A stretch of 64,000 nucleotides of DNA, taken from Brevipalpus yothersi. Its lineage: Eukaryota; Arthropoda; Arachnida; Trombidiformes; Tenuipalpidae. Position numbers and translations under genes: made by a program. Positions 12,741-24,900 of this stretch are shown piece after piece; position 1 is the first letter of the stretch; the number at the start of each line of letters is the position of its first letter. The notes beneath the pieces were generated by a model. It worked only from the letters and a program-made list of their open reading frames with translations, had not been told where the DNA came from and ran no database searches. The stretch spans positions 51,950-115,949 of the forward strand of contig QZCP01000108.1 of assembly GCA_003956705.1 (NCBI GenBank), in the 5' to 3' direction.

Positions 12741-12967
12741 GCTCAGCCTTTCATAGTCTGGCGAATCGTGTTTACCCCGAATGATAGGTGACGTATCAAG
12801 GATATTCCCTCCTCCTTGTTTCCAGAACCTCTTGAGTTTCCCATGGCTCTTTTCCCCCTTGTTTATTATGATGACTTCACACGATTGGGTGAGAAAGATT
12901 CACGATAGGCTTTCCCCTTTTGCCACTCTTCCCAACGAACTCTTGCCTACCATCTACAACGAATACC

Positions 12968-12980
12968 TTCGTCGGACGAC
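12968..12980. promoter_or_regulatory. second copy of the palindromic motif
   Basis: TTCGTCGGACGAC shares 12 of 13 bases with the element at 12728, exactly 240 bp further upstream. The inner TCGTC-G-GACGA inverted repeat is intact. Confidence 0.35.
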
Positions 12981-13555
12981 ACTTAGCATAGTAACTGACC
13001 AGGCAAACAAGTCAGATAGTGTGAGCAATCATCACATGGCCAGACTGACTTCCCTGGCTGATCCTTGATCAGCATCGGAGCCATCGTTGGAAAACACCAT
13101 GCGATAAGTCCTTGATCTCCCCTGATTACATCATTCTGACATCAGGTAGCTCCCAAGGATATCAGTTGCTTTTTCTCTCACTATTTCTCTCTTCCTAGCT
13201 CTCTCTACTTCTCTCATCTACAGTAGGCAAAAGAGAGAGAGCATCTTTATCGCTCTCGATTGAGTTGCCAATTCCCTTGGATACAAGAGAGAAGAGGGGC
13301 TGATTAGTTTGGTTACGCTGTATTGCGAGGAAAACACGATCAGCGTAAAAAGTCTATTTGACCTGGCTCTAGCGACCTGATAAGATTGTTAGTAAGGAAA
13401 GTATCTGAATACATCATGATAAAACCGATCACTTGATCAAAGGCCACCCGATTATTATTGGCAACTGATATAAATTAATCAGACTTTTCAATTGAACTTT
13501 CTACTCGCTAACAATCGTAGGTAATCATCCTTTCCCTCGTTTGGCGCGCATATTT

Positions 13556-13558
<3 letters not shown>

Positions 13559-13616
<58 letters not shown>

Positions 13617-13637
13617 ACACACACACACACACACACA
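13559..13637. repeat. (CT)n-(CA)n compound microsatellite
   Basis: About 27 TC dinucleotides followed after a short TT interruption by about 11 CA dinucleotides, in intergenic DNA. Confidence 0.9.
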
Positions 13638-16600
13638 AGAGCATAAACAACTGAAAGATTCATCAAATGTTCAGATAAACTCGATTCGCACCACAGCATC
13701 CATTCTTTTGAAAGCCACACTCTTTGGCTTTATGTTCCTCGATTTGAAATTGTAGCTAAAATTTATGTTTTCAAATATGTCGGCGGAGATGCATAATAGT
13801 CAATGTCAATTGTGAGATAGACAGCTGAACATTTGGTTTGCATGCAAAAAAATTTGAAAAATGTATCAAATCGATAACGATTGGAGCTTTCAAAAATTCT
13901 TGAATCTTCACATCAATTTATTTATTCTGTTCCCAATGAGACGTGGAAGCACAGTCCGAAGGGAAAGGAAGATCTTGTTTATTCTTATTCTAATTTGATT
14001 GAAAATCGTAGCCTAAAGATTGATTCACAAGATTATCGTTGGCTCAACACATAGGTTTCGTCATATCTTTTCAGTAGTGAGTTAGTTTCAAAAGTCATCT
14101 GTTTGCCTTCATAAAAATCACGGTAAGAGTTTTGAGGCCAGCTTATCCAGAGTCATTGGCATGAAAAATGAGGACCGTGTTTTCCTCGACTCACAATCTG
14201 ATAATCACTTGAACTCTGACCATATATCGCTCAATCCTTTCTCCTCTCATTCATAAGATTTTATCGTGAGAGATAGTAAATTTTGGGGAGCTGTCTGTTC
14301 ATTCAATAGTATTCCTCTCAATTATGCAATCCCAGTCGCACTTCCATCGTAAATGATGATAAAACTCCATGAGATATCGTTCTTCCCACTCGAAATAAAT
14401 CCACATGTAAAGTGCTGCAGAAAAGTTTCTTTTGTATCATTTGGACTCATATTATCAGCACATATGGTTGATGGCTCATGCACTGATCTTTGATTAGATT
14501 TCATGCATATGATGGAGAGATTTATCTGTATTGAAATGAAAGTTTTCGAGTGGACTTCCTCTCAACAATCGATATGAGGCCTTTGAGATGAGATGAAGCG
14601 TCCTTCTATTAACAAGAGAAAGATTCCGTTATCTTTCGGACTAATTCCTGATGTAACTGGAATGTAGCTCAGAAATGCAATAACTCAATCTATCATCTTG
14701 ATTTGGTGGTGCAAGAGCCACTGGTGAGCCAAGATCTTCGATGACCCTCAACCACAATTGATCATCATCAATCTCTGATAACTTATAGTTCCGAAATGAC
14801 TCACTCACAGCTAATCAATTATATAATTTTTTCGATTTCTCACTACCAATCAAGGCCATCAACATGATCTTCCCGCGTGAATTTCTTTTCTCTCTGTCTC
14901 TCTCCTACTCAATTTTTTAAGATGCACTGGAATTTTCCCGAATAGACGATTCATGGGGAGGGTCGAAGAGGAAATCTTTAAATCTGACAGGTTGCCATTG
15001 CCATTGCTGAATCAACTGGTTATGAACCTGTTTAAATAAAAACTCTATCTGAAAGCTTCTATGATCCCAATCATTAGACTATGCTCTTGGAGAGAGAGAG
15101 AGAGAGAGAGAAAATTGTACTTGAGAAACACATGGAAACAAGATCTGGGAAGAGTGATCAGAAAATGTTTGACTATGAAATTTGTGTAATAGCTTAATAA
15201 CTCCTACTCTCCAATAGAATTTTCTGAGCAGTTCCAGAAATTACAAAAATCTATCACCGATGAATTGAAATGAGTTGTACTTCAGTATTTTTCTATGGAG
15301 TTGTTGAAAAATACAACAAAAAAAATAAACAGATAAATCATGATTATCATTTTTTCACTTTTGTTTCGAATGCTCTCTACTATTTCTGTAATCCGATAAG
15401 AATATGAGGCACTCAGCTTAATCGTATGGTTGATTTCGAAACTAATTGCGGTTGTTTTCACAGAGGCTACCGGTGATTCGATAGCTCTCTATTTGTCTCA
15501 ATTATCATAAATGAATATTGGTTGGAAATTGTTTCCACTCATACACCGCATGATATGCGTGATCCGATATCCACCAAGATTCTAATAAAATATGAATCGT
15601 GATCATTCTGAGACCAATAGGATTCACTCGATATGGAAATCAGATTTAAGTCATAAGACCTGAGGTCCAATCTAATCACCCTTCGATGATGAACAATTAT
15701 TCTCTAGCTCTTCGATTAATTGTATGTATGCCGCTGGCTGAGTGAGTTAAACAACATAAGGCCAATCATACGACAATCGTTGCATCAACTTAATGATTGA
15801 TGAAATCTTCATGAGAAATCTTCCGAAGATTCCGGGAGCAACCAAAGACATGAGAGGCTCAAAGGTCTGGTCTTCCTTCTCATTTCAAGGCTTTTCTACT
15901 TTCCCCAGCATCCTCTTTCACCTTCTCAACTCGTGGTCTTGCCTATGGTTGTTATTAATAAGGCAAGTCTCCAGATCTGGTTAGTACTTTGTACCATGAA
16001 CGTTTAAGCCCCTTGTTCACGTGTATCAATCGAGTAAACAACTCCTTTTTCTCTCAACATCTCTCTCAATTCAACAATCTACTAGATTATTGAATCACTT
16101 GTCGACCAATCAAAGTAAACCAATCCTGTTATCAAAGGGAATTTTTTCGGATTCAATTTCATCTTAAAATTGAAGATGGAAAGAATTTAACTTCATCGTA
16201 AGAGAGAGAGAGAAGTAATAAGAGACCTTGAGAACGAAAATCATACGTCAAAATTCCATGGGAATTGGTATTTGATCAGCGTCAATTTGATTCCATGTGA
16301 AATTCATTCTTTGAATAGAAAAATAAATGGTATGAGAAGAAAAACACGGAAATACGAAGCGATCTTTCGAACCAATAAAATTTTATCAGAAATTAGAATG
16401 ACAGAAAATGATGATCATTTTAGACGTACAAGGAGTTTGCTCGAGTTCAAAATATTATAAATCAATTATTTCGGAATATTATGAGAAATGTATGGCATCT
16501 GATAAGAGACTACACCGGGCCAAAATCTTGACTAAAAACTTTATCATAGCTACAAAGCGATTTAAAATTTTCTTGGAGCAAGAGTTATTGAAATCTAGCT

Positions 16601-16985
16601 GTAAGCTCCTATTAAAATCAAATTCGTTCGATTTTATTCGCCATTCAAATTAATATTCTGTTAGAGAGAAAAAGAGTTATCCTTCAAACATGGACAAATT
16701 AGAATTTTTTCACTCCTGAAATATTATCTATACCTACACTGCCAGGTCATGGACGCTCTTGATGAAAATAGTTTATCCAATTGATGGGAAAGAACCTATC
16801 GCATAGTTTCACATATTGATTGTAATCGAATAAAGAGTTGAAGTGGGTCAAGAGATTAGGAAAGAATTAGGTAAATGGGTTGTTATTGAAAATATTTTGT
16901 CTGAAAAATGTTATGATTGCCTTATCTATGGTTCTATAAGAGTTGAATATGTTATTTTAATGGTCTAAGATAGTGGGATGAATAT

Positions 16986-18540
16986 TTATTTTCGACATGG
17001 CTTTGAAGGTTCTCTGAGTAAATCCCAAGGTTCTATGAAATATTTCGCTGGAAGTGGTGCTGAATGATTGTCCTCAAAATCGAGCAAATGCTTAGAGGCC
17101 TGAAAGATAGGAGAATGCTCTGTTGAAGTCTATGAGAAAAACATTAAGTGTTGATAAAATGCACTTTTCTTACCAGAAATAGAATAAGCTTCTTCTTTGT
17201 GTCACTATCAAGATCACTCCCTATCATCATCGGAAAATGAAAGCCATTTTTGAACATGAAATCTCTGAGTATTCTTCGGCAGTCATCTTCAGAAACTTTA
17301 GATTCGCGAATTAATTCCTCTGTAATTTTTTAAAAAAACCTCATAAATGATGAGAAGTTATTTCCTATTAGCACATTTTTTTCAATTGTTCAGACTTACC
17401 TTGCCCGAAAGATTCAGTTGATAAGTAATGCCAAAGATGAGATCTCACTGTTTGATCACTCATTAAGGAGGGAAAGCGTGATTGGAATAGATTGAATATG
17501 ATGTGGTTTGCCCTGTTGGATTGTAGTCGATCGGCTAAGAAATCTGAAACAATGATGTCTTTTGTTCGGCGAATAACCAGAACAGGTCCGAAATACTTAT
17601 CCAACAATCCTGAGACATCAAGATTGAAATTTTTTCGAAGAGAAATTTCCCAGAATTTTCTCGTCAATGAAGGTAGCTTACTGGTGACAACATTACCGAT
17701 GTGATCAAAAGATGCATCAAGTATGACACCTTTAATGTATGGATATTTCATAGCAGCCCAGCTAGCTGTGTATCCACCAATTGACCATCCAAAGAGAATT
17801 ATATTATCTGGTGTAAATTTCAGATAATCCATTGCATATTTCATGACCACATCGATAGCGTTAACTTCCTGTTCAGGAAAAGGTTCTCCTGTACTCTCAC
17901 CAAAACCAGGATGATTCCAGCCCAATACAGAGTATCCTGGAATAGTATTAAGATTTTTTTCAATGAAATTCACTGGATTAAAAAATTTCATAGCAAACTT
18001 ACCAGCATGCAACGGTGTCCATAATGAACCACATTCATAGTAGCCGATATTTCCTTCGCAACATATTACTAAAGTTGATCCCTTTTTCGTTGGTCCACGT
18101 CGATCAACAAACATACAGTCAATCATATTTTCATCATAGGTCAAAAGTTTTGCCCGTTTTCCATTGAATTCGAGCAATAATCTTGATCTGTATTCTTTCA
18201 CTTTGCTTCCCATCATTATTTGATTGAGAATGGTTGCACCAGGATAAATTATTTTAACACCTAAAGTTCTCATGTAGAAATTAGTGAACAAATCTTGAGG
18301 CAATCCAACAATAGAGCTGACAAATGACCGTTCGTCAGTAGCTTCCAAAGGTTTCGGGGGATTTTTCTCATCAGAAGATTTGGAATCTATCCATCGAAAA
18401 CTTACTGGCATAGATTTAAAGTCACCTAAGAATTCTTGCGGAGCAGACATTGAGTTATGGGTATTTTTAGTATCATTCATAAGGAGAAAATCTTGTAAAT
18501 GTCTGAAAATCGTATCCATCAGTTCATACACTGGCCACAT
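16986..18540 (-). CDS. ABHD16A-like phosphatidylserine lipase
   Basis: Alpha/beta-hydrolase of the ABHD16 (BAT5) family, which in vertebrates is an ER-membrane lipase making lysophosphatidylserine. Exons 17400-18540, 17174-17319 and 16986-17099 close in phase. Recognised features are GWNHPGFGESTG, the nucleophile elbow GWSIGG (catalytic Ser), LDASF, and the acid region GPVLVIRRTKD. The C-terminal exons match the family's DF...LASKHLLDFEDNHSAPLP tail. The N-terminus is unresolved. The family normally has about 120 residues with membrane helices before this point. A good acceptor (TGCACTAG) lies 9 nt upstream of the ATG used here, with an in-frame TAG beyond it. An unrecognised upstream exon is therefore more likely than a true start at 18540. 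About 431 residues are encoded as given. Confidence 0.85.
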
Positions 18541-19116
18541 AATGGCATTCTAGTGCAGATGAAATAGAATTAACACAACACGGAAAATTCTGTCGAATTG
18601 ACTCATCGATAAAGCAATAAATTATAAATTATCATGAGAATGATATATGATATGAATGTGATCACAGCTAAATTGGCCAATCTGTGGACGATTCATAGTC
18701 AGTTTAAGTTAGTTTTGAATTTTTCTCGAAAACTGTAAGGTGTTGAAGGCAGAATATATGCGGGGATTGCCTCAAAACGGAAATGACATTGAGAAAAGAA
18801 AAGAATGAATGATATCCGATGATGATGATCATGTATAAAGATTTTTATCAATATGCATGGTCTAACAATTTAATGTAACTAGATGATGAAGGATCTTATT
18901 ACTCATGTGAAGCGAACAATTATTAGAGAGCGTTCTCAATTCAGTCTAATTGATCCAAGACCAGAATAAAAGTGAGTATAAAATTACAGAATCAAAGAAT
19001 CTTTCGATCCCTAAAATGAATTTGAATTTTCAAGCCAAATCGAGAAACTCATACAACTCGATGTTACGCATCAGCTTAAATGTCCTGTAGGATTGCTAGT
19101 CACCTTCTTCATCCTC
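18541..19116. other. possible 5' end of ABHD16A and 3' end of transporter
   Basis: Should contain the missing N-terminal exon of the lipase and the transporter's 3' UTR. A minus-strand hydrophobic frame at about 18720-18830 begins MIIIIGYHSFFSFL but has no convincing donor. Confidence 0.35.
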
Positions 19117-20980
19117 CTAAGGTTGTTTGAATGTCTTTTGAACGGTTTCATCTGATGATGGTCGCTCGAAGAGCTCAAGAATTTCTGCATTCGTCTTGCC
19201 TCTGGTTTCTGGTACGAAAACCAAGGTGAAAACAATTCCCACCATACACATGAGAGCAAAAACAAGATAAGTTCCAGCAGGTGTTATAGCATGCTCCAGA
19301 GCGCCAAATTCTTTGGGAACAATGAAACCGACAAACCAATTGAGAGAAGCACCAGTGGAGAGAATGAAACCTCGAGCAAAGTATGGACAAAGTTCTGGTC
19401 CAATAACCCAAGGAATAGGTCCCCAACCCAACATGAAGAATGATAGAAAGCCAACAGTGAAAAGGAGAACAAACACTCCATATTTTTCTCCAAAGTTTTC
19501 AATTTTGGTGGATAACAGAAAACAGAAGGAAAGTCCAACCATGCTCACAAAATTTCCGATACCTAGAAAATTCAAGAGAATTATTTTCAAACTTGGGACT
19601 TATATATCACTGGAATCTCACCTGATACCAGAAGGATAGTTTTTCGTCCAACTTTTCCAGCCAGTGCCGCACTTACCAAAGTGGCCAGAACAGCCAGTGT
19701 GTTGAGAATGATACAACAGACATCTGGATTTAGTTTGATGCCGGACATGATGAAAATAATTTTCTCATTGAAAATAATCGCATTCAAACCCATGAGATGA
19801 ACGAGTATAAGTAGAGTCCATGTATAGATGAGAGGCTTATATACAACGGGCTTTTTTATCTGCTTCCAGCCCAATATTATTGGCTGATGCTCTTGAGGAG
19901 CCTGAGCCATCAAGTTCAATTCTTCACTACAATCACTGTCCGGACTTCGCAATTGTTGCAGAGATTTTAGAGTTTCCTTAGACGCACCAAACTTATTGAA
20001 CATATAGACTGGACTTTCGGGCGAAAAGTAAAGAATAATTGGCATCGCTATCGAAGGGATAGTCGATAAAAGAGCTAACATTTCCCATTCGACGAACATG
20101 CCTAGTATAGATGGTATCAGAACGCCAACGTTACAAGAAATTTGGAATCCAGTTCCAAGCATTCCTCGCAAATTAAGAGGTGATATTTCATTCAAAAAAG
20201 TAGGAAGAGAGCTCGTGAATATTCCACAGCAAACGCCTGTGATCAATCGGCCGATAATTATCATTGATGTGTTCGATGCAACTCCTACCAAGAGCCAGCC
20301 GATAAGGAACGGAATGCAATTTGCCATTAAACAGATTCGAGTTCCTCTGATTCCAGAGAGAAAGCCTAGGAAAAAAATAAGTTTTTTTGTGTAAATTTTT
20401 CTCGCTTTTGAGTGAAAATCATCAAAATCTTAACTCAATCAAAAAACAGTGTTCCCCGAGTTATTGACGATGTGATAGTCGGGACAAATAAGATACATGT
20501 CAAGGAAAAACAGTAATAATGCAATACTTTCGAGTGGATTTTTGAGTGCGTCTAAGTGAGATCGATTAATTGAGAGATAAAGTGATATCTTATGATCGCA
20601 GAGCGTAAATACACAAACGCTTATTTCTCTAACTGAAAAGATCATCCGAGGAGCTAAACTATGAACTTACCACCAGAAAAGGCACCAAACATTCCACCAA
20701 GAGTCGGAACGCTCTGAATCCAGCTTTCAATGTCCTGATCTTTCTTGTGGTCATAATGAGGATGACTGAAGTCTTTTTCCATACTCGGTATGGCTGGAGA
20801 AGCGTAGCCCATCGCCAAACCGATGGACACACCACCCAAAAGAGATCCAAACGCAGCCATATAAAGTAGCCATGAAGCTTTGGACACAAACTCCTTGCTG
20901 GACTCTTCTACAATACACCAAAAAAGTGGTTAAAAAAATTTTCGCTCCCAAAATTGGACTGGAAACTCACTTGATACCAT
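19117..20980 (-). CDS. SLC2 / Tret1-like facilitated sugar transporter
   Basis: Major-facilitator sugar porter with 12 predicted membrane helices. Four exons, 20971-20980, 20671-20907, 19622-20365 and 19117-19562, give 478 residues; all phases close, and exon 1 encodes only MVS plus one base. Seen motifs are GRLITGVCCGI (TM4), PESPVYMF after TM6, GRKTILL in the second half, GWGPIPWVIGPELCP (TM10) and PETRGKT (TM12). Two usually conserved motifs are degenerate: the first-half D-R-x-G-R-R loop reads SGIRGTRIC, and the TM7 substrate motif QQxSGxNA reads HLMGLNA. Family membership is sure, but the substrate cannot be taken as trehalose or glucose. Confidence 0.9.
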
Positions 20981-21923
20981 TCTGGTGGCAAACAGAGAGG
21001 CAGTTGAAGAAGTAAGAGGAGAAAAAAATCACTAGTGGCAGACACGAAGTAAAAGTCGACACAGAATTTCTCTCCTCACTTAAAAGGATAATCATACACT
21101 TGGCTCAAGTTGCTCTATTGTAACTCATATCTTGGAATCATCGCGGAACGATACACCCATCAAGCAATATGGTAGCACTTTCTCATCGATATGGAGAATC
21201 AATAGCTACTACCAGCACGAGACCCGACAATATACGCGTGACGGCAGTTCGATAAGATTAGCTACAGAGGCTAAAAAACTCAAGTGCACAAAGGGTAAGT
21301 GTAAGTGGCTCCTCGAAAAAGCCAATTGATTGAAATAATTGAATGATCGGAGAGGACAATCTTTTCTGAAAATGAAGTTTATTCAATGAAGATGTAAGAT
21401 GAAGATGAAAAGTGAACATCATATTCAAGGTGAGCTGATACTCTGTACATCCTGGAGTTGATTTCCTTACAGGAGAGTTCTGAACGAACTATGATGTCTC
21501 TACACACTTTGGCGTGGAATCATCATTCAACCAAATGTACACTATGTAAATAGAGATGGACCTAACGTACTATGAGAAACTTTTTTGGCAGTATGAATAG
21601 ATAGAGCGAATCCATAGAAAGTATTGAGGTCCAAATTCAACAATGTTAACCATGAAGGAAGCTAAAAATTTACCAAGTCTGAGCATTTACAAGTCTTTCT
21701 CCCAAAATCGAATCGTTTATGATCAAAATTTTCGATTCTTAAGCGATGAAAAAACAGCTATCAATTCAAATCACTCATATTAGGACAACTGGATTCACTG
21801 ATACGATTTGAGGGAGAAACAAGTGGAAGAACAATGGAAGAATGAATGTATCGGAGGCTTCATCGACGTCCGTCTTGACAAGTTTTACCATACTCGTAAT
21901 TATTAATTTCTCTCATTAGTACT
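20981..21923. other. intergenic, no gene seen
   Basis: Lies between the transporter start and the LENG8 last exon. A plus-strand open frame at 21132-21329 has no splice or homology support. Confidence 0.5.
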
Positions 21924-24900
21924 TTACGCTCCTACTGAAGATTGCTTGCAGTCTATCGTCTCATCGTCGATGTAAACGATCGTGAATTGGCTCAAAAACT
22001 GTTTCAATTCGTCCATAGAATCAAAGGCTAGTTCATTTTTGAGACATTGCAAACTAAGAGTTGGTCGAAATCTGGATCAAAGCGAGTTGGTGATAAAATA
22101 AGATATTATGAAAAATGTCAATAACAAGGGGCTAGAAAACATTGACAATTCATCAAATAATTATTAAATTTTCATCATTAGTATCATCATCAAGATTTGA
22201 TAGGTTGAATATCTCTTTAGAAGATCAGTTGAGCTATTTTCGAGAATTCAGGAGGGAGTGAGATTCGACATTATCAATGGGAAGGAATGGTGAAGCATGG
22301 AAGAGTAGAGTAAATTCAAAAAGTTTTAAAACAAATGGTATAGATGTTATGACCGTTTGAAGGATGTGGTTGTTTAGTTTTCTACTTTGAAGAATTTCAT
22401 GGCTCAGTTGAGCACCAACACTTTCATTTAAGTATAATAATTAACAGAAAATATTCATTTGAGTCTAAAATGAGCCATTTTGTCTTCAAAACCCGGATAA
22501 TAGAAACAAAAAAGCTCGAAAATGGGAAGATAGTTCGACGCCCATCATTCTGAAAGCCATGAAACAATAGACAGCGATTCGAAGAAACATCAAAAATATA
22601 GTTCAACGTCTATATAAGAAGCTTGGTCGTGATATCAGATTCAGAAATGCTGTTCATTTACATGTGAGTCTATCAGTAGTAGAGAGGATCGAAGAGACCA
22701 GGATTCAATGAAGAAGTGTTTGTAAATTATTTCCTAGTATGGTGAGTACAACTTGAAAATTGTTTCAACCGCCTCATCTCATCTTGATATGTGAATTCTA
22801 GGCTTCTTTGCCATTCAAAAGATGTTTGGTGGTGTACTGTCTATTAACGACACTCAACAGTTTAAGAAGTGTTTCCGCGACAAGCAACGAGGAAACCGTA
22901 GAGAAGGTCAAGGAACGCAAAAGCGTAAAGGAACTAGATTTAAAAGAGTTCAGCCCTGATGATCTTACCAGGCTCCTCAAAGCTCAAAAAGATAAAGACA
23001 TTGATGATCTCAAGAGTCGATATCTAGCAACTATCAATAAAGAGCAAAAGTCAAATGCTATCGTTCAACAAACAGAGGAACAGGACTCTCAAAAAGACGA
23101 CGGAGATGGCTCGGATGGCAAGAAAAAGCCACCAGGACTACCTGATTTGAGTGCATTGTTTCCCAATGGATTACCAGCTAACATTCCTTATGTGCCAGGA
23201 GGAGGGACTAAACCATTGCAGATGATTGCTACAACTTCGGACAAAACTCAACTCATTTGTGAATGCTATGCCAAAGGTAGTAAACCGACAGGAGATTACG
23301 GATTCAATCAAGGAGTGTTGAATCCGATTCAGCCCTCAACATCAGCCCAACCCTCATTTCCACCATTCTTAGGACCTATTGGAAATCATTTCGCTAGAAA
23401 GCCAAAAGTTTTTAATCAGAAAAAGCCAAAATTCAACCCATTCGAAGCTCTATTCATGGGATTCATCAAAAAGCCATCACATAAACGAAAACCTACAGGA
23501 CCATATTATCCTCAAACTTTTCCTCCGATTCAACAACCAAACTACTACCCAAATCAAGTTCCTATTGCAACACCTAATAACGGAGTCAAGGGGGGAACTG
23601 GCTTGGGAAATGGTGCAAGCTTCTTGCCTCCTTCACCAGGATCAGTGAAGGGTTCATTCTCCAAGAGAGATTCTAGCAATAAATCGAAATGGCATTGGTA
23701 CATGGACCAATTCAATGACTCAGAGCGTGGATCTAGTGGAAATTATCGATAAGGGTTGAAACATGGATGCACTTGGTTGCAAAAAAGGAAGAGATATTCA
23801 ACATCTATCCCATGTATCAAAGGCTACTTACCGAATTGAAAAACAATTAAAAGAAATATGAGTTCAAAATAGAGACTCATTTTAGAACAAAGATTGAGAT
23901 TACTCACGCTTTCAACATCACTTTGAAGGCATATTTCCGTTCTCGAGCCATGAACCAGCTCATTAGATTGCTCGACATAGCCGGAGCACATCGATATAAT
24001 TGAAAAAAATTATAATAGTTTCTCAAAGTCCACGCCTGACGAACTTTGAGAGCATGTTGAATAACCTGATTTTCATAATCCGACTGTTTAATTCCCCTCA
24101 ACAGCATTTGAAGACCTGAAACAGAAAAAAATTAAATAAGTCTATTTGAGCTTCGAATTCAAGTGATAGGAATTACCTGATAAATTTGCCGAATATATAA
24201 AATATAGAATAAGATAGGCCTTAAACTCAAGCCTATTTTCACTGGGCACTTTATCGTAGAGAATCATCAATTGACTTTGACACTGATTGAATTCTTCAGG
24301 ATCGCCCTGAAATAGAAACAAATTAGCATTCTATCCACACTTCATGATATCATATATACCTTTTCTAAAGCAATTTTTGCATGAGTTTCGTAGACCTTAA
24401 CGGTAAACTCATTTCTTATAACCTGTACAGTGAGATCCTGTCTAATAGATTTCAATTGATCACAGACATAGTGGTAATCCTTGTTATCCTTCCAATGTTG
24501 AACAACAACGGAGAGCGCCCGCTCCAACACTGATTGTGGTCTTACTGTTGAGGGGTCGGCAGTGGATGTCAATCTTAGGTATGGTTTTTCTATCTCTAAA
24601 CAGGTCCCAACAATGGGAGTAGCAGACTCAAGAGCCATGGGCTCATCAATCTCACACATGCTGAACTTATTAGGAGCAAAGCCAGATTTTACCGAATCAA
24701 AACGAGCTTTGCGACGCGCGATAGCCGCAGGATCATTTTGTAAATCATCGGTGAGAAAGCCAGATTCTTTACCGAATTGTCGCTTCTTCTTTCGACCTCT
24801 TCTGGTAGTCTTGCGAACTTTAGCTTTACCAATTGCACTAGATATCGTTTTCTTGTTTTTAGAGTCGGAGAGAGGGATATACTCGTCATCACTAGAGAGA

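Larger units (their letters stand above)
12538..16985. other. 4.4 kb gene-poor interval
   Basis: No splice-consistent coding structure or recognisable RNA gene was found on either strand. The left part is the G6pc promoter side with two palindromes. It contains a CT/CA compound microsatellite at 13559-13637, a GA run near 15091-15110 and short GA runs near 16201. Open frames at 12781-13068, 15793-15984 and 16272-16653 show no protein-like features and were not accepted. Confidence 0.5.

Noticed and set aside
12781..13068. 95-residue plus-strand frame between G6pc and the gene-poor interval
   Set aside because: No signal peptide, domain or intron structure; its length is not remarkable for this DNA and it overlaps the palindrome region.
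21132..21329. Plus-strand 65-residue frame beside the transporter promoter
   Set aside because: It lacks an ATG, begins at a TTG, and shows no coding features; probably chance.
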